Assembly: GCA_018435605.1 (NCBI GenBank)
Contig: JAHDNF010000002.1
Location: 574,538 to 638,537 of the forward strand
From: a bacterium
GTDB taxonomy: Bacteria > Auribacterota > Auribacteria > Auribacterales > Auribacteraceae
Length of the DNA: 64,000 nt
Direction of reading: 5' to 3'
Shown: positions 28,227-37,890 of the stretch, piece by piece
Layout of the letters: each line of letters begins with the position of its first letter
How positions within the stretch are numbered: position 1 is the stretch's first letter
The notes under the pieces: model-generated
The model's input: only the letters and a program-made list of their open reading frames with translations
Databases searched by the model: none
What the model was told of the DNA's origin: nothing
Translations under genes and position numbers: made by a program

Positions 28227-28472
28227 CTTTGTAGTCTTGGGTTTCGGTTTTCCGCATTATTATTATCGTCGTAAAATGTTTTTGGTTAACGGACGATAAT
28301 AAGAACACGACTGAGGCTATTTTTGACATACGTATTTATTTAGATAAAATTAGGTGAAATATTTTTGCTGAACTGTCCGTTTAGACGATATAATTAAATT
28401 GTACTGGTTGTTCTAATTTTTAATAGATTCCTAAATCAGCCCATTTCAAGCGGGCGCAGATAAGGTGTTTTA

Positions 28473-31400
28473 ATGCGGTTATTTCTTTATATGGTATTGA
28501 TAACAATTTCGCTATCAGCGCAAGAGGGCTGGTGTTTATCGCCTCCGCAGGTTGTATCTCTTACTGCTGGTAACGGGGTTATAGAAGTAAACTGGTCTGC
28601 CGTATACGGCGCATCCGGCTACGGGGTTTATCGTGCGACCGCTCCGCCGTCGGAGTTTGCATTGCAGGCGGATACCCCAAACACATTTTTCCGCGACACA
28701 AACGTGGTTATTGGCGTAACATATTACTATTACATAATATCCTTTTCAGGGGGTGATTACAGCATAGAATCCCAAGTAGTCAGCTCATCGCCGATAAGCA
28801 CTGGAACTTTAGTATATAACCGTTGGAGCGATTTTATTTACTATTTTAATCCGTGGATTATACATACAAACGGCAATCCGTCCGATACTCATATCGAAGA
28901 AGAGCTATACCTGACCGAAGGAACCGAAAGCCTGGTATATCAAGGCGATTCCTCGCTTGATTTCAGCGCGTCCGGCACACCGCAGTTGACACCGGACAGA
29001 CAATGGCTGGTTTTCTCGCATGGAGTATCATTGCGCAAGCTGTCTCTTCGGACAAGAAAAACATTTATCATTGTGCCGGAAGGTGTAGAAAGCGACAAAG
29101 GATTTGCAGTATCGCCAGACGGACGATTTGTCGTTTATGTCAAAAAATGGTCGGGCAAAAACGCGATTTACATTTGTTCTTTTGACGGCGCGGACGAACG
29201 GGCGCTCGTTCAGGATACAAAAAACAACCGCTATCCATCTTTTTCTCCGGACGCAGGCTCCATTGTATTCGTATCGGACAGAATCGCCTATAAGGACGAA
29301 ATATATATCCTGAATCTTACAACTTCCGCAATTACACGTGTTACAAACAACACCAAAAGCGAGCGGTATCCGCGTATGTCTCCGGACGGTACAAAAATAG
29401 CTTATCAGGCATACGACTCGGCAGGCAACGGAAACGAAATTTTTTCTATCGGTACAAACGGAACAGGTGAATTCAGCGTTACCGGCTGGACATCGACGAA
29501 CGAATATTTCCCAGCATGGTCGCCGGACGGCTCTAAACTGGCGTTTATTTTGCGAAACGATGTGACCGTAGGCGAAAATACCCAATACTATTTCCATATA
29601 AAAATGATTAACGCCGACGGTAGCGGCACGGCACAGTTTCTAAGCGACTCTTCTTATAAAGTTATTCGAGGAGGGTTGAGTTGGCACGGAAAGACCGACG
29701 TGATGCCGCCGTCCGGTGTGGTCGACCTAGCCTTAGACTCCGTAACCGATAAATCCATCATACTTAGCTTTACGGCGCCCGGCGGCGACGGCTCTTTAGG
29801 GCAGGCGGCCGGTTACGCCATTGTCTACGACGAACAACCTTTTGACGAATCGAATTACCGAGAACGGGTTATCCGGCAAATTACTGTAACTCCCGCCTCC
29901 GCGGGTTCGTCAGAAACTGTCTCGCTTGATCATCTCAAAGCCGATACTACATATTATATATGTTTGATTGCGTCCGATGAATCGGGTAATGTTTCTCCCC
30001 TGTCAAATTCGGTTACCGCACAAACAAGCGTTTCTTCCGACAGCGCGCCGGCGCAGGCACCTTCCAACCTGCAAGTTACCGCGCATGATTATCTATCCAT
30101 GTGTCTCGTGTGGGATCACAGCGCATCTTCGGATACCGCCGGATACCGTATTTACCGCTCCGGCGTTTTGCTTGCTCAAACACCTTATGTCAACTCATAC
30201 ATAGATACTGTTCCCTCTAAAAACGTTTCTTATACATATACCGTATCAGCTTACGACGAAACCGAATACGAAGGCGCTCAATCGTCAGGAGCGCAAGCTG
30301 TATCCAAAGACGCTACAATCCCCTGCGCGCCGGAATGGATCAGGGTATACAATTTCGATAACAAGGTACGTATAAGATGGGAACCTGTAGGCATACCCGA
30401 TATCGCCGGATATAAGATATACCGAAACAGCATTCTAATCGGCTCCGTCGGACTGACCGATTTTTATGACGATTTTACCGGCGAAACCGATATCACATGC
30501 CAATATAAAGTATCCACATTGGATACGGCAGGCAACGAAAGCGTATTGTCCCAACCTTACGCAGGCACAAAAGGATGGCCGGACAACAAACGGACATTGC
30601 TGATAATTAATTCTCAAAGCCAAGTATCGCAGGAAATCGGGGCATACTACAAAGCCGCCCGCGGTATTCCTGATGAAAATGTAGTTACCATAAATGTAAA
30701 TCCCGCTTATTCCATTTCACTGCAAAATTATATGACACAGATTCGCGCTCCGATTATCAATTACTTGCAAACAAACAACCTGACCGATAAAATTATCTTT
30801 CTGGTTACCACCAAAGGGATGCCTGTAGCGGTCAGTTTGGTTTGCGTAGACGCTTTGCTGGCTGACATTTACCGTGAACCTCCGGAAAATCTGTCCGAAT
30901 ATGTTCCCACGATCTCATCTATCAGCGAGTCTCCTCACAGTTATTACCTTAGCAGAAACCGTTTTTCTTCGGATTACAACATGCTTATCACAGCCCGTAT
31001 CGACGCGCCGGCAGTCGATCTGGCAAAATCAATAGTCGATCACGCAGTCTATGGCGAACGGCATCGTTCTTATATTTCTCAAAATACAATGTGGCTTGAC
31101 AACAGAAGCTATGCGCCGAATCTTTACAACGCTTTGTATTCGCAGGCCGAGCGGTTCATCGCCACCTGCGCCGAACCGGCGCGGACTGCATCAATACCGT
31201 ATATGCGCGACACGAAAGAAGCCTTGTTCCCCATAGGATCGTGTACTGACACGCAATTTTATTACGGATGGTATTCCTATTGGAATTTCAAGGATGTTTT
31301 CGCAGGATACCTTAAACCCGGTTCAGTTGCCGGACATCTGGATTCAGCCAGTTTTTACAACATCAACAATACCGGCGACAACAATTGGGGTGTGCATCTA

Positions 31401-32285
31401 TTGTCACGCGGCGCGACAATTGTTTACGGTTCAATATACGAACCTTATACCACCGCGTTTCCGGTAGGGGGCATTATGTACAGCCGGTTTTTGCGCGGAT
31501 TTTCTATCGGAGAATCTTTCTGGTGCGCCGCGAACAACCTGGGGTGGCGTGTACTTCTGGTGGGTGATCCGTTATACAACCCGTACGCATACGATGAAAC
31601 AGACGACGCAACCGCTCCGATCGTCAGCAACATTTCCGCTAATCCTGCCGGATATTTGGCGTACGCCGTTACATGGACTACCGACGAAATGACCGAACAC
31701 GCGGTTGAATTGTATATCGATTCCACGCCTGTACACGATACCGGTTACCTCGGATGGTTTTCACGTAACGCCCATATCGTGCTGACCGGCCTTACGGAAA
31801 ACACTCTCTATTCGTACAAAGTTAAATCTAAAGACATTTCTGGCAACGAAACAATATCGTCGTTTTATCAGTTTACTTATGCCGATACAGACGACGACGG
31901 CATAGAAGATAACTGGGAGATACTGTATTTCGGCTCAACCGGCGCAATCAGCGGTTATGAAGATTCGGACGGCGACAATTTCAACAACTTTTACGAATTT
32001 GATCAGGGGCTAGACCCGTTAACCAAGAATGTATTTATTATTGAAAAAACATCATCGACATCCAAACTTAAATTCGATGTGTCCGTGGACAGAATATATC
32101 AGATATACTACTGCGATGAACTTACCGGACAGCCGCTACAGTGGATTAAAGCCGGTCCGTACCGGATAGGCATGACATCATCCATGGAATGGACGGACGA
32201 CGGACGCAACACGTCGCCTAATCCGCAAGATTCGTCGGTAATAAATCGGATATACAAAATCACACATACACCACGCTCGCGCTGA
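28473..32285 (+). CDS. 1270-aa secreted protein: FN3, TolB-like propeller, FN3 repeats, TIGR03790 domain, beta-rich C terminus
   Basis: A signal peptide (1-22) is followed by a fibronectin-III unit, then a TolB/PD40-like beta-propeller at about residues 115-410 with repeated SPDG-type blades (VSPDGRFVVYVKK, FSPDAGSIVFVSD, MSPDGTKIAYQA, WSPDGSKLAF). Two or three more FN3 units cover about 415-700. Residues 706-1040 match TIGR03790 (TLLIINSQSQVSQEIGAYYKAARGIPDENVV), a family seen mainly in PVC-type and related bacteria with unknown function. A purple-phosphatase-type FN3 unit, a TSP3-like DTDDDGIEDNWE segment and a beta-rich end domain follow. The end domain resembles that of the protein at 6687. 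Probably a large surface or extracellular protein. Confidence 0.88.
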   Translation: MRLFLYMVLITISLSAQEGWCLSPPQVVSLTAGNGVIEVNWSAVYGASGYGVYRATAPPSEFALQADTPNTFFRDTNVVIGVTYYYYIISFSGGDYSIESQVVSSSPISTGTLVYNRWSDFIYYFNPWIIHTNGNPSDTHIEEELYLTEGTESLVYQGDSSLDFSASGTPQLTPDRQWLVFSHGVSLRKLSLRTRKTFIIVPEGVESDKGFAVSPDGRFVVYVKKWSGKNAIYICSFDGADERALVQDTKNNRYPSFSPDAGSIVFVSDRIAYKDEIYILNLTTSAITRVTNNTKSERYPRMSPDGTKIAYQAYDSAGNGNEIFSIGTNGTGEFSVTGWTSTNEYFPAWSPDGSKLAFILRNDVTVGENTQYYFHIKMINADGSGTAQFLSDSSYKVIRGGLSWHGKTDVMPPSGVVDLALDSVTDKSIILSFTAPGGDGSLGQAAGYAIVYDEQPFDESNYRERVIRQITVTPASAGSSETVSLDHLKADTTYYICLIASDESGNVSPLSNSVTAQTSVSSDSAPAQAPSNLQVTAHDYLSMCLVWDHSASSDTAGYRIYRSGVLLAQTPYVNSYIDTVPSKNVSYTYTVSAYDETEYEGAQSSGAQAVSKDATIPCAPEWIRVYNFDNKVRIRWEPVGIPDIAGYKIYRNSILIGSVGLTDFYDDFTGETDITCQYKVSTLDTAGNESVLSQPYAGTKGWPDNKRTLLIINSQSQVSQEIGAYYKAARGIPDENVVTINVNPAYSISLQNYMTQIRAPIINYLQTNNLTDKIIFLVTTKGMPVAVSLVCVDALLADIYREPPENLSEYVPTISSISESPHSYYLSRNRFSSDYNMLITARIDAPAVDLAKSIVDHAVYGERHRSYISQNTMWLDNRSYAPNLYNALYSQAERFIATCAEPARTASIPYMRDTKEALFPIGSCTDTQFYYGWYSYWNFKDVFAGYLKPGSVAGHLDSASFYNINNTGDNNWGVHLLSRGATIVYGSIYEPYTTAFPVGGIMYSRFLRGFSIGESFWCAANNLGWRVLLVGDPLYNPYAYDETDDATAPIVSNISANPAGYLAYAVTWTTDEMTEHAVELYIDSTPVHDTGYLGWFSRNAHIVLTGLTENTLYSYKVKSKDISGNETISSFYQFTYADTDDDGIEDNWEILYFGSTGAISGYEDSDGDNFNNFYEFDQGLDPLTKNVFIIEKTSSTSKLKFDVSVDRIYQIYYCDELTGQPLQWIKAGPYRIGMTSSMEWTDDGRNTSPNPQDSSVINRIYKITHTPRSR

Positions 32286-32340
32286 AACAAATTGAATTTT
32301 TCCAGCGTGTACGTTACTCTTTATACCTAAAAGGTGTGCC

Positions 32341-33678
32341 ATGAAAAACGATTTTTATACGGATAAATCTTGCGGCGTTATGCTCGGCGCGACGTTAGGC
32401 GACGCCCTCGGAGCTCCTGTGGAAGGCTTGAAACCCGCGCATATAAAAACACTGTTCAAAATACTAGACGATTATGTGCCGGTCGAAAAACTGCTTAAAA
32501 AAGGAATCAGGCATTACCGCCAAGCAGGGCTGTATACCGACGATACCCAGCAGATGCTGGCAGTATGCGACGCTATAATCGCCAAAGAAAATTTTTCTAC
32601 CGATGATATTGCCCAGATTTTTATCGAGATGTGTAAGGATGATACAGCCGGCGGATTCGGCGTTTTCCGCGGAACCGGACGTTTTTTTAGATATACCATG
32701 AACGATCTGCTAGCCGCAATACCGTGGGAACGTGTACCGGGCAATACGGCAGGTTGCATGGCCGCAGTCCGCATACCTGCGGTAGCAATAAAATTTTCGG
32801 ACGACCCTGTAAGGCTTATTACAGCGGTAATCAACGCATCGCTAGTAACTCATAAAGACCCTATCGGCATATCGGTAGCGGTCATGCAGGCTTTCCTGAT
32901 TCGGGGGTTACTGCCGCTCAGCGCCGGCGAACCTTTTGACGCGCAGGCTCTGCTGGCGGATTGCAAAACCTATTGCGCACAGGCAGAAAAAATGTTGGCC
33001 TCTCAATACAAACATTTAATATCAGCCAGCCACCCCGATGGGATTTACGCCGTCAGTTCCATGATAGACCGTTTCGCGCAATTGCTGAACGGGAAAAACC
33101 CCGGCGCAGTTGACGAATATATTTTGGATTACGCCAGCCATTTTGCGTCTATGCCGATACAAAAACTAACCGTCCCGTTTTCGCTGACTTTGGTTCCTCT
33201 TGCAATACGGATTTTTCTGTTTAATACCGCATCATTTGACGAACCGATAATAACAGCTATAAACAGCGGAGGCGATACCGATACGCTAGCAACGCTTACC
33301 GGAGCGCTGGCAGGCGCCTATTGGGGAATGAAATCTATACCGAATAAATGGCTTAAAGGATTGATCAACATGAACCAAATAAAACTGCGTGCCGAAATTC
33401 TGGCAGGGGGCAAGAAAAACGCAGATATCAAACCGATATGCGAGATGGAAAAACAACTGACGCTCCACGAATCCCAGCAGGCGCAGAAATATCGCAATGA
33501 CTCACAGCATAAAAAAACACCCAAACCACGCCAGCCAAGACCATCCCAGCAGGTTGCATTACCGGAAAACGAGCTCTGTTCATCTGTCCCGAAAAAGGTA
33601 GATAAAGCCGCGCGGCGCGATTTCGAACGGCAAAAAGCCATGAACAAAAAAGAAAGGCGCAAAAACAAAATTTTGTGA
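32341..33678 (+). CDS. ADP-ribosylglycohydrolase family protein with basic C-terminal tail
   Basis: Residues 8-345 match the DraG/ARH fold: GVMLGATLGDALGAPVEG, TDDT (66-69) and GDTDT (311-315), giving the di-magnesium site acids. Such enzymes remove ADP-ribose from proteins, nucleic acids or small molecules. Residues 360-445 form an unusual Gln/Lys/Arg-rich, probably disordered tail with no recognised domain, which might bind nucleic acid or a protein (inference). No ADP-ribosyltransferase is encoded in the window, so the partner is unknown. AAAGGTG precedes the start. The gene follows the TIGR03790 gene by 55 bases on the same strand. Confidence 0.9.
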   Translation: MKNDFYTDKSCGVMLGATLGDALGAPVEGLKPAHIKTLFKILDDYVPVEKLLKKGIRHYRQAGLYTDDTQQMLAVCDAIIAKENFSTDDIAQIFIEMCKDDTAGGFGVFRGTGRFFRYTMNDLLAAIPWERVPGNTAGCMAAVRIPAVAIKFSDDPVRLITAVINASLVTHKDPIGISVAVMQAFLIRGLLPLSAGEPFDAQALLADCKTYCAQAEKMLASQYKHLISASHPDGIYAVSSMIDRFAQLLNGKNPGAVDEYILDYASHFASMPIQKLTVPFSLTLVPLAIRIFLFNTASFDEPIITAINSGGDTDTLATLTGALAGAYWGMKSIPNKWLKGLINMNQIKLRAEILAGGKKNADIKPICEMEKQLTLHESQQAQKYRNDSQHKKTPKPRQPRPSQQVALPENELCSSVPKKVDKAARRDFERQKAMNKKERRKNKIL

Positions 33679-33823
33679 TGTGCTTGCAAATTTACCGGAT
33701 ACCGCCGTCAAAAAGACACTCCGCATAAAAAATATTTACAGATATTTCCATTATGCATATTGAAAAATAAAAATATGTGTGCTATCTATTTATTATCGAT
33801 AAAATTTTTGTAAGGACAACCTA

Positions 33824-34627
33824 ATGAAGAAAATGCATATAATATCGCTACTGTGCATGATTATGGCGGGTTTATCACAGACGCTTTACGCATCGCTTGT
33901 CGCCGATGATTTTAACAACGCTACGCTTAATCCCGCATGGATTGTGGAAACTCCGTCACCCGGCACTATTGTCCAACTTACCGGCGATGGGCGGCTGATC
34001 ATCCGGACAAATACAGACAACAACGATCTGTGGACAAACCATAATATGAATGCTCCAAGATTATATCAACCGGTAAATAGCAATGATAACTGGATGGTAG
34101 AAACTAAAATGCATTTTTCCGCCACATCGACATTTCAGGAAGCAGGTATATTTGTAACCGTAACCGACGGCGTTCCTGAATGGGGCGGATACCTGCGCTT
34201 AACCACTGCGGTATATCCATGGGATACCAATGAATACATAAAATTTTTGACCATCAATGTATACGGCAGTTATGACGACGTATACTTCCGGTTAGAGAAA
34301 AACGGTAACCAGTACACATCATGGTACAGTTTCGATGGTGAATCTTTCATAGCTTTTGGCACAAAAACGCTTGCTTACACGGTTACAGGTGTCGGTTTGT
34401 TTGCTCTAAGACAAGACAGCATAGGTCCTGATCCGGAAGGAACAGCTGACAACAATGTACGCTCGACCGCGTATTTCGATTATTTCGACGTGAACCGTAC
34501 TTTATATCCTCCCACACCTGAACCGCCGCCTATCCCCGAACCGTTATCAGGTATCTTGCTTTTATCCGCTCTGGCGGGAATAAAAACTAAATTTCGTACG
34601 CGCCGTGTCCATCAAAGCGTCCGCTAA
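33824..34627 (+). CDS. Secreted beta-sandwich protein with PEP-CTERM-type tail
   Basis: A signal peptide ends near LYASL. Residues 25-225 look like a concanavalin-type jellyroll of the DUF1349/xylosidase C-terminal kind (LVADDFNNATLNPAWIVETP, NDNWMVETKMHFSA, EAGIFVTVTDG). The tail has PEPPPIPEPLSGILLLSAL followed by KTKFRTRR, a PEP-CTERM-like sorting signal with a short hydrophobic stretch and a basic end. The helix is shorter and less hydrophobic than usual. It shares the LLLSAL core with the PEP-CTERM protein at 5.2-6.1 kb. AAGGACA lies before the ATG. Expected at the cell surface; ligand unknown. Confidence 0.85.
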   Translation: MKKMHIISLLCMIMAGLSQTLYASLVADDFNNATLNPAWIVETPSPGTIVQLTGDGRLIIRTNTDNNDLWTNHNMNAPRLYQPVNSNDNWMVETKMHFSATSTFQEAGIFVTVTDGVPEWGGYLRLTTAVYPWDTNEYIKFLTINVYGSYDDVYFRLEKNGNQYTSWYSFDGESFIAFGTKTLAYTVTGVGLFALRQDSIGPDPEGTADNNVRSTAYFDYFDVNRTLYPPTPEPPPIPEPLSGILLLSALAGIKTKFRTRRVHQSVR

Positions 34628-34677
34628 TAAAATTTTATGAATTCAAATCAAGTGTAATTCCTGACAATCCGTCGTTA

Positions 34678-35301
34678 TCAGGCAGTAACGTAAGGATTGG
34701 ACGACTTCTCTTCGCCGATGGTAGTGCAAGGGCCATGACCCGGATAAACCGTGGTATCGTCAGGTAAAATATACAACTTATTCTTTATGCTTGTATAAAT
34801 GGCGTCAAAATTTCCGCCCGGCAGATCTGTCCTGCCTACGGAACCGCTGAACAAAGTGTCTCCGGAAAAAAGAATCCCTTGCGTATAAAAACACACTCCG
34901 CCCGGCGTGTGCCCGGGTGTATGGATTACCCGCAAAGAGCAATCCCCAAATGAGATAACCTGCCCGTCATAGATAAATTGTTCAGGCAAAGGTACTTGAG
35001 GTATAGATATACCGTACATGCGCGAATGGCTTTTCGCATTCGCAACATAAGGTATGTCATCTCTATGCATATAGATGGGTACTGGAAACGCCTCTTTTAT
35101 CGTGCCAAGCCCCCCGCAATGGTCGAAATGACCGTGAGTCAGAAGTATCGCCGATACTGACGCATTCGCCTTATCCAACTGTTCTATTATAAGCGGGATA
35201 TCCGCTCCGGGATCAATGACTACCGCTTCCTTTGTCCTGTCGCATACAGCGATATAACTATTAGTTTCAAGATGTCCGACCGGTATCGCTTTTACAAACA
35301 T
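34678..35301 (-). CDS. MBL-fold hydrolase, glyoxalase II-like
   Basis: 207 residues with the full metallo-beta-lactamase set: THGHFDHCGG (near residue 55), HTPGHTPGGVCFY, SGDTLFSGSVGRTDLPGG and YPGHGPCTTIGEEK. The order and size match the short glyoxalase II-like (YcbL/GloC) group, which hydrolyses S-lactoylglutathione-like thioesters using a binuclear metal site. AAGGAG precedes the start. It is divergent from the DUF3047 gene, with a palindromic operator-like site in the 239-base gap. Confidence 0.93.
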   Translation of the reverse strand: MFVKAIPVGHLETNSYIAVCDRTKEAVVIDPGADIPLIIEQLDKANASVSAILLTHGHFDHCGGLGTIKEAFPVPIYMHRDDIPYVANAKSHSRMYGISIPQVPLPEQFIYDGQVISFGDCSLRVIHTPGHTPGGVCFYTQGILFSGDTLFSGSVGRTDLPGGNFDAIYTSIKNKLYILPDDTTVYPGHGPCTTIGEEKSSNPYVTA

Positions 35302-35359
35302 TAGTATTTATCTCCTTCATCATCAGAATGTTATACTGCTATATCCGTTAATTAAACAC

Positions 35360-35388
35360 TTGCATTTTATATCATGTCATGATATTAT
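35360..35388 (+). promoter_or_regulatory. Candidate promoter overlapped by a palindromic operator
   Basis: TTGCAT (35360-35365), a 17-base spacer and TATTAT (35383-35388). Between and overlapping them is the perfect palindrome ATATCATG-T-CATGATAT (35369-35385), placed where a repressor would block polymerase. It would drive the DUF3047 gene through a leader of about 145 bases. No regulator gene is adjacent. Confidence 0.6.
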
Positions 35389-35540
35389 ACAGAAATTTTT
35401 TCATATATGAAACTGTCATGTGGAAAAAGTTGCCTGATGCCGGGCATTAAAATAATTTGATCCGAATTGAAATTTTTTTATCTGAATATGGAACTGATTT
35501 TGCTTATTATATGTCGAATCTTGACAAAGGAGATACCTAT

Positions 35541-36236
35541 ATGACGAAATGGATGTTTGTAAGCGCGATGACATTGATCTGGCAACTGGCCTGTTCCGAC
35601 ATAGATTTAACATTCAGCAATGCAGGGCAAGGCGACATCAGCCTTAGATTCGGCAGTTCCCTTGAAGAGATGTTGAAACAATGGCAGATAAAAAGTCTTG
35701 TCGGTAAAGATGAATACCAGTTCATCAAGAAAGAAAAAGGAAATGTTCTGCATATATTCAGCAAAAATTCGGCTAATATTTTACTTAAGCAGGTGGAATT
35801 CAATCCGCACGAATACCAGCTTATACGATGGCACTGGATGGTAAACAAATTTCCTGAATATTCTTCCGAAGGAGCTACGGATTCAATAGATTCCATCGAC
35901 GATTACGCGGCAAGATTATGCGTAGTGTTTCCGTCATGGTCTATCTGGACAACAAAATTTCTAGTGTATGTGTGGGACGACAGAGCGGCAGATACGGATA
36001 CGGTCAAACCCAGTTCATTTTCAAAAAACTGCAAATTGCTTGTTGTGGAAAACGGCACAAAAAATAGGGGGAAATGGGTAACCGAAGAACGCAACATAAT
36101 AGAGGATTACCGCAAGGTATTCGGTTCGAATCCGCCGAAAAAAGCGGGAGCAATCGGCATAATGAGCGATTCGGATGATACAAGAACATCTACCGACGCT
36201 TGTTATTACAATATTTATCTAAAAAGCACTTTGTAA
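35541..36236 (+). CDS. DUF3047 domain exported protein
   Basis: AAAGGAG before the ATG at 35541 sets this start; the longer in-frame reading from 35457 would cover that site. The N terminus is a signal peptide or lipoprotein-like leader (MFVSAMTLIWQLACSD). The rest matches DUF3047: KNSANILLKQVEFNPHEYQLIRWHWMVNKFPEYSSEGA, then DDYAARLCVVFPSW and NPPKKAGAIGIMSDSDDTRTSTDACYYNIYL. The family is common in exporters of the bacterial envelope but has no proven role. It resembles beta-sandwich carbohydrate-binding folds. A small membrane-anchored protein gene follows 100 bases on. Confidence 0.85.
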   Translation: MTKWMFVSAMTLIWQLACSDIDLTFSNAGQGDISLRFGSSLEEMLKQWQIKSLVGKDEYQFIKKEKGNVLHIFSKNSANILLKQVEFNPHEYQLIRWHWMVNKFPEYSSEGATDSIDSIDDYAARLCVVFPSWSIWTTKFLVYVWDDRAADTDTVKPSSFSKNCKLLVVENGTKNRGKWVTEERNIIEDYRKVFGSNPPKKAGAIGIMSDSDDTRTSTDACYYNIYLKSTL

Positions 36237-36250
36237 AGATAACCGGAGCA

Positions 36251-36307
36251 AAAACCAGTCTCAAACCTTAACCTTCAGATCCAAGTCAGTTTACCCGGAC
36301 TGGTTTT
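36251..36307 (+). terminator. Possible terminator after the DUF3047 gene
   Basis: AAAACCAGTC (36251-36260) pairs perfectly with GACTGGTTTT (36298-36307); the downstream arm ends in a T run. The 37-base loop is long for a terminator, so this call is tentative. Confidence 0.35.
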
Positions 36308-36335
36308 ATATAAAAAACAACATCACGGCATTTAC

Positions 36336-36833
36336 ATGAATAAAAAATTATATAAAATGGCAGGGGCGCTGGCGATACTAATTACAGCCTTCGCGCTGGT
36401 TAGGGTTTACGTAGTTCCTATATTGTATCACCCAAAAGTGTACCGTTTTTCCGATCCAGAGATACGGGCGCTTGAGAAATCCATCCAATCGGACCCGGCA
36501 TGGCAATGTTTCTTGAGGTTGTTTCCTAATTCGGCATTGCCCTTCATTTTGCCGACATATTATCAAGCAGGAAGTTCCAAACCTTTGTTTCTGGTTGAAC
36601 GCAACATATCCATACCGTCTGAATACGCAATGTCCTTATGGTTGTTCGCGTATGTTCATACTACGGAAAGCGGGGTATCTTTTACTAATTGCAAGTTACG
36701 TGTCGATTATATGCAGGACAGACAGATTGTAGCATCGTACACGCTCAGCACGGACGACACTTACAGAGCGTTTGCGTTGTCAGGCCAAGACGAGATAATT
36801 TCGTACATTATGAAGATTGCATATCCCCAATAA
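36336..36833 (+). CDS. Membrane-anchored protein of unknown function
   Basis: 165 residues with one N-terminal membrane helix (LYKMAGALAILITAFALVRVYVV) and an outside domain of mixed strands and helices. I recognise no family. The sequence LRLFPNSALPFILPTYYQAG and the regular SLWLFAYVHTTES strand region suggest a compact periplasmic domain. Only 9 bases separate its stop from the convergent MBL gene. It lies downstream of the DUF3047 gene, separated by a possible terminator. Confidence 0.7.
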   Translation: MNKKLYKMAGALAILITAFALVRVYVVPILYHPKVYRFSDPEIRALEKSIQSDPAWQCFLRLFPNSALPFILPTYYQAGSSKPLFLVERNISIPSEYAMSLWLFAYVHTTESGVSFTNCKLRVDYMQDRQIVASYTLSTDDTYRAFALSGQDEIISYIMKIAYPQ

Positions 36834-36842
36834 TACGGCTGT

Positions 36843-37757
36843 TTATAAGTTATACACAGCCCCTTCTCTGGCGCATTCGACCGAATCGAACAGTTCTTTA
36901 GCTTGTGATTCTTTCATGTCGACTTTTTCATCGTTGTCATTGGGGTCATGGTGGGTCAATACCAGCCGTCCGACACCTGCTTTTTTGGCCACGTCTACCG
37001 CCATTTCCACAGTGCTATGCCCCCAGCCCTGACGCGGAGTTGCAGGATTAACATAAGTTTCCGTGGTAAATTGACAATCGTGGATCAACAGGTCTGCTCC
37101 TTTTGCAAACCTGATAAGCCGTTGGTCGCCGCCGGTGTAACCTTCGGTATCGGTGGCGAATACCATTTTTTTTCCGTTGTAGGCAACTGAATAAATATAG
37201 ATTCCGCCTTTCGGGTGAGAATACCCGTGGAGCACTCTTAATATAATATCGTTGTTCGACCGGTCATATTTTTCTCCGTGCGTGTGGATCTCTTTCGGAA
37301 CCCCTTTGTGTGGGCACAACGCCACCATATCGCCGTCTGACAACTCCTGAACCTGCTTTTTAGATTTCATCTCGAAAAATTCTACAGGAAAGTACGGCGG
37401 TAGCATGGCATGGGACAACACGTCGATAAGCGCTTTAGAAAATGTATTGGGGCCGAATATGTTAAGCGTTGTGGATTGAAAATATGCCGGCTCGAAAAAT
37501 GGAAATCCTTCGGTGTGGTCATGGTGTATATGTGTAAAAAATATGTTGGCGACTATCGGAACTCCGGTAGATTTATGTTTCTCCACAAGTTCTTGTCCAA
37601 GAGATACAATACCGGTTCCGGCATCCAATATAATCAGGCAATCGGCAATACGCACCTCGATACAGGTTGTGTTGCCGCCATAGCGAATGGTCTGACTGCC
37701 TGGCTTTGCATAACTGCCTCGGCATCCACGAATTGTAACAGAAAATAAATCGTTCAT
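36843..37757 (-). CDS. MBL-fold hydrolase (RNase Z / phosphodiesterase-like)
   Basis: From ATG 37757 the protein has 304 residues and begins FSVTIRGCRGSYAKPG, then NTTCIEVRIADCLIILDAGTG and the metal motif FFTHIHHDHTEGFPFFEPAY. The later ligands are in LLIHDCQFTTE and LVLTHHDPNDNDE. The motif order is that of the RNase Z/cAMP phosphodiesterase-like branch, which hydrolyses phosphodiester or related bonds. The 37844 start would add 29 residues with no family similarity. Substrate unknown. Confidence 0.9.
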   Translation of the reverse strand: MNDLFSVTIRGCRGSYAKPGSQTIRYGGNTTCIEVRIADCLIILDAGTGIVSLGQELVEKHKSTGVPIVANIFFTHIHHDHTEGFPFFEPAYFQSTTLNIFGPNTFSKALIDVLSHAMLPPYFPVEFFEMKSKKQVQELSDGDMVALCPHKGVPKEIHTHGEKYDRSNNDIILRVLHGYSHPKGGIYIYSVAYNGKKMVFATDTEGYTGGDQRLIRFAKGADLLIHDCQFTTETYVNPATPRQGWGHSTVEMAVDVAKKAGVGRLVLTHHDPNDNDEKVDMKESQAKELFDSVECAREGAVYNL

Positions 37758-37890
37758 ATATCTTCTCGCACTAATTTTTTGGAACAGATCAATCCGTAAC
37801 CTTAATTCCGAACCGTATATGTTCCGGTTATCGACCTGCCGCAATCTTATGATGGTATCGCGACACTACCACCCCCCACTTAAACAAAAA

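Noticed and set aside
29028-29597. 189-aa minus-strand ORF
   Set aside because: Antisense shadow of the propeller repeats in the 1270-aa protein; composition is Cys/Arg rich and not protein-like.
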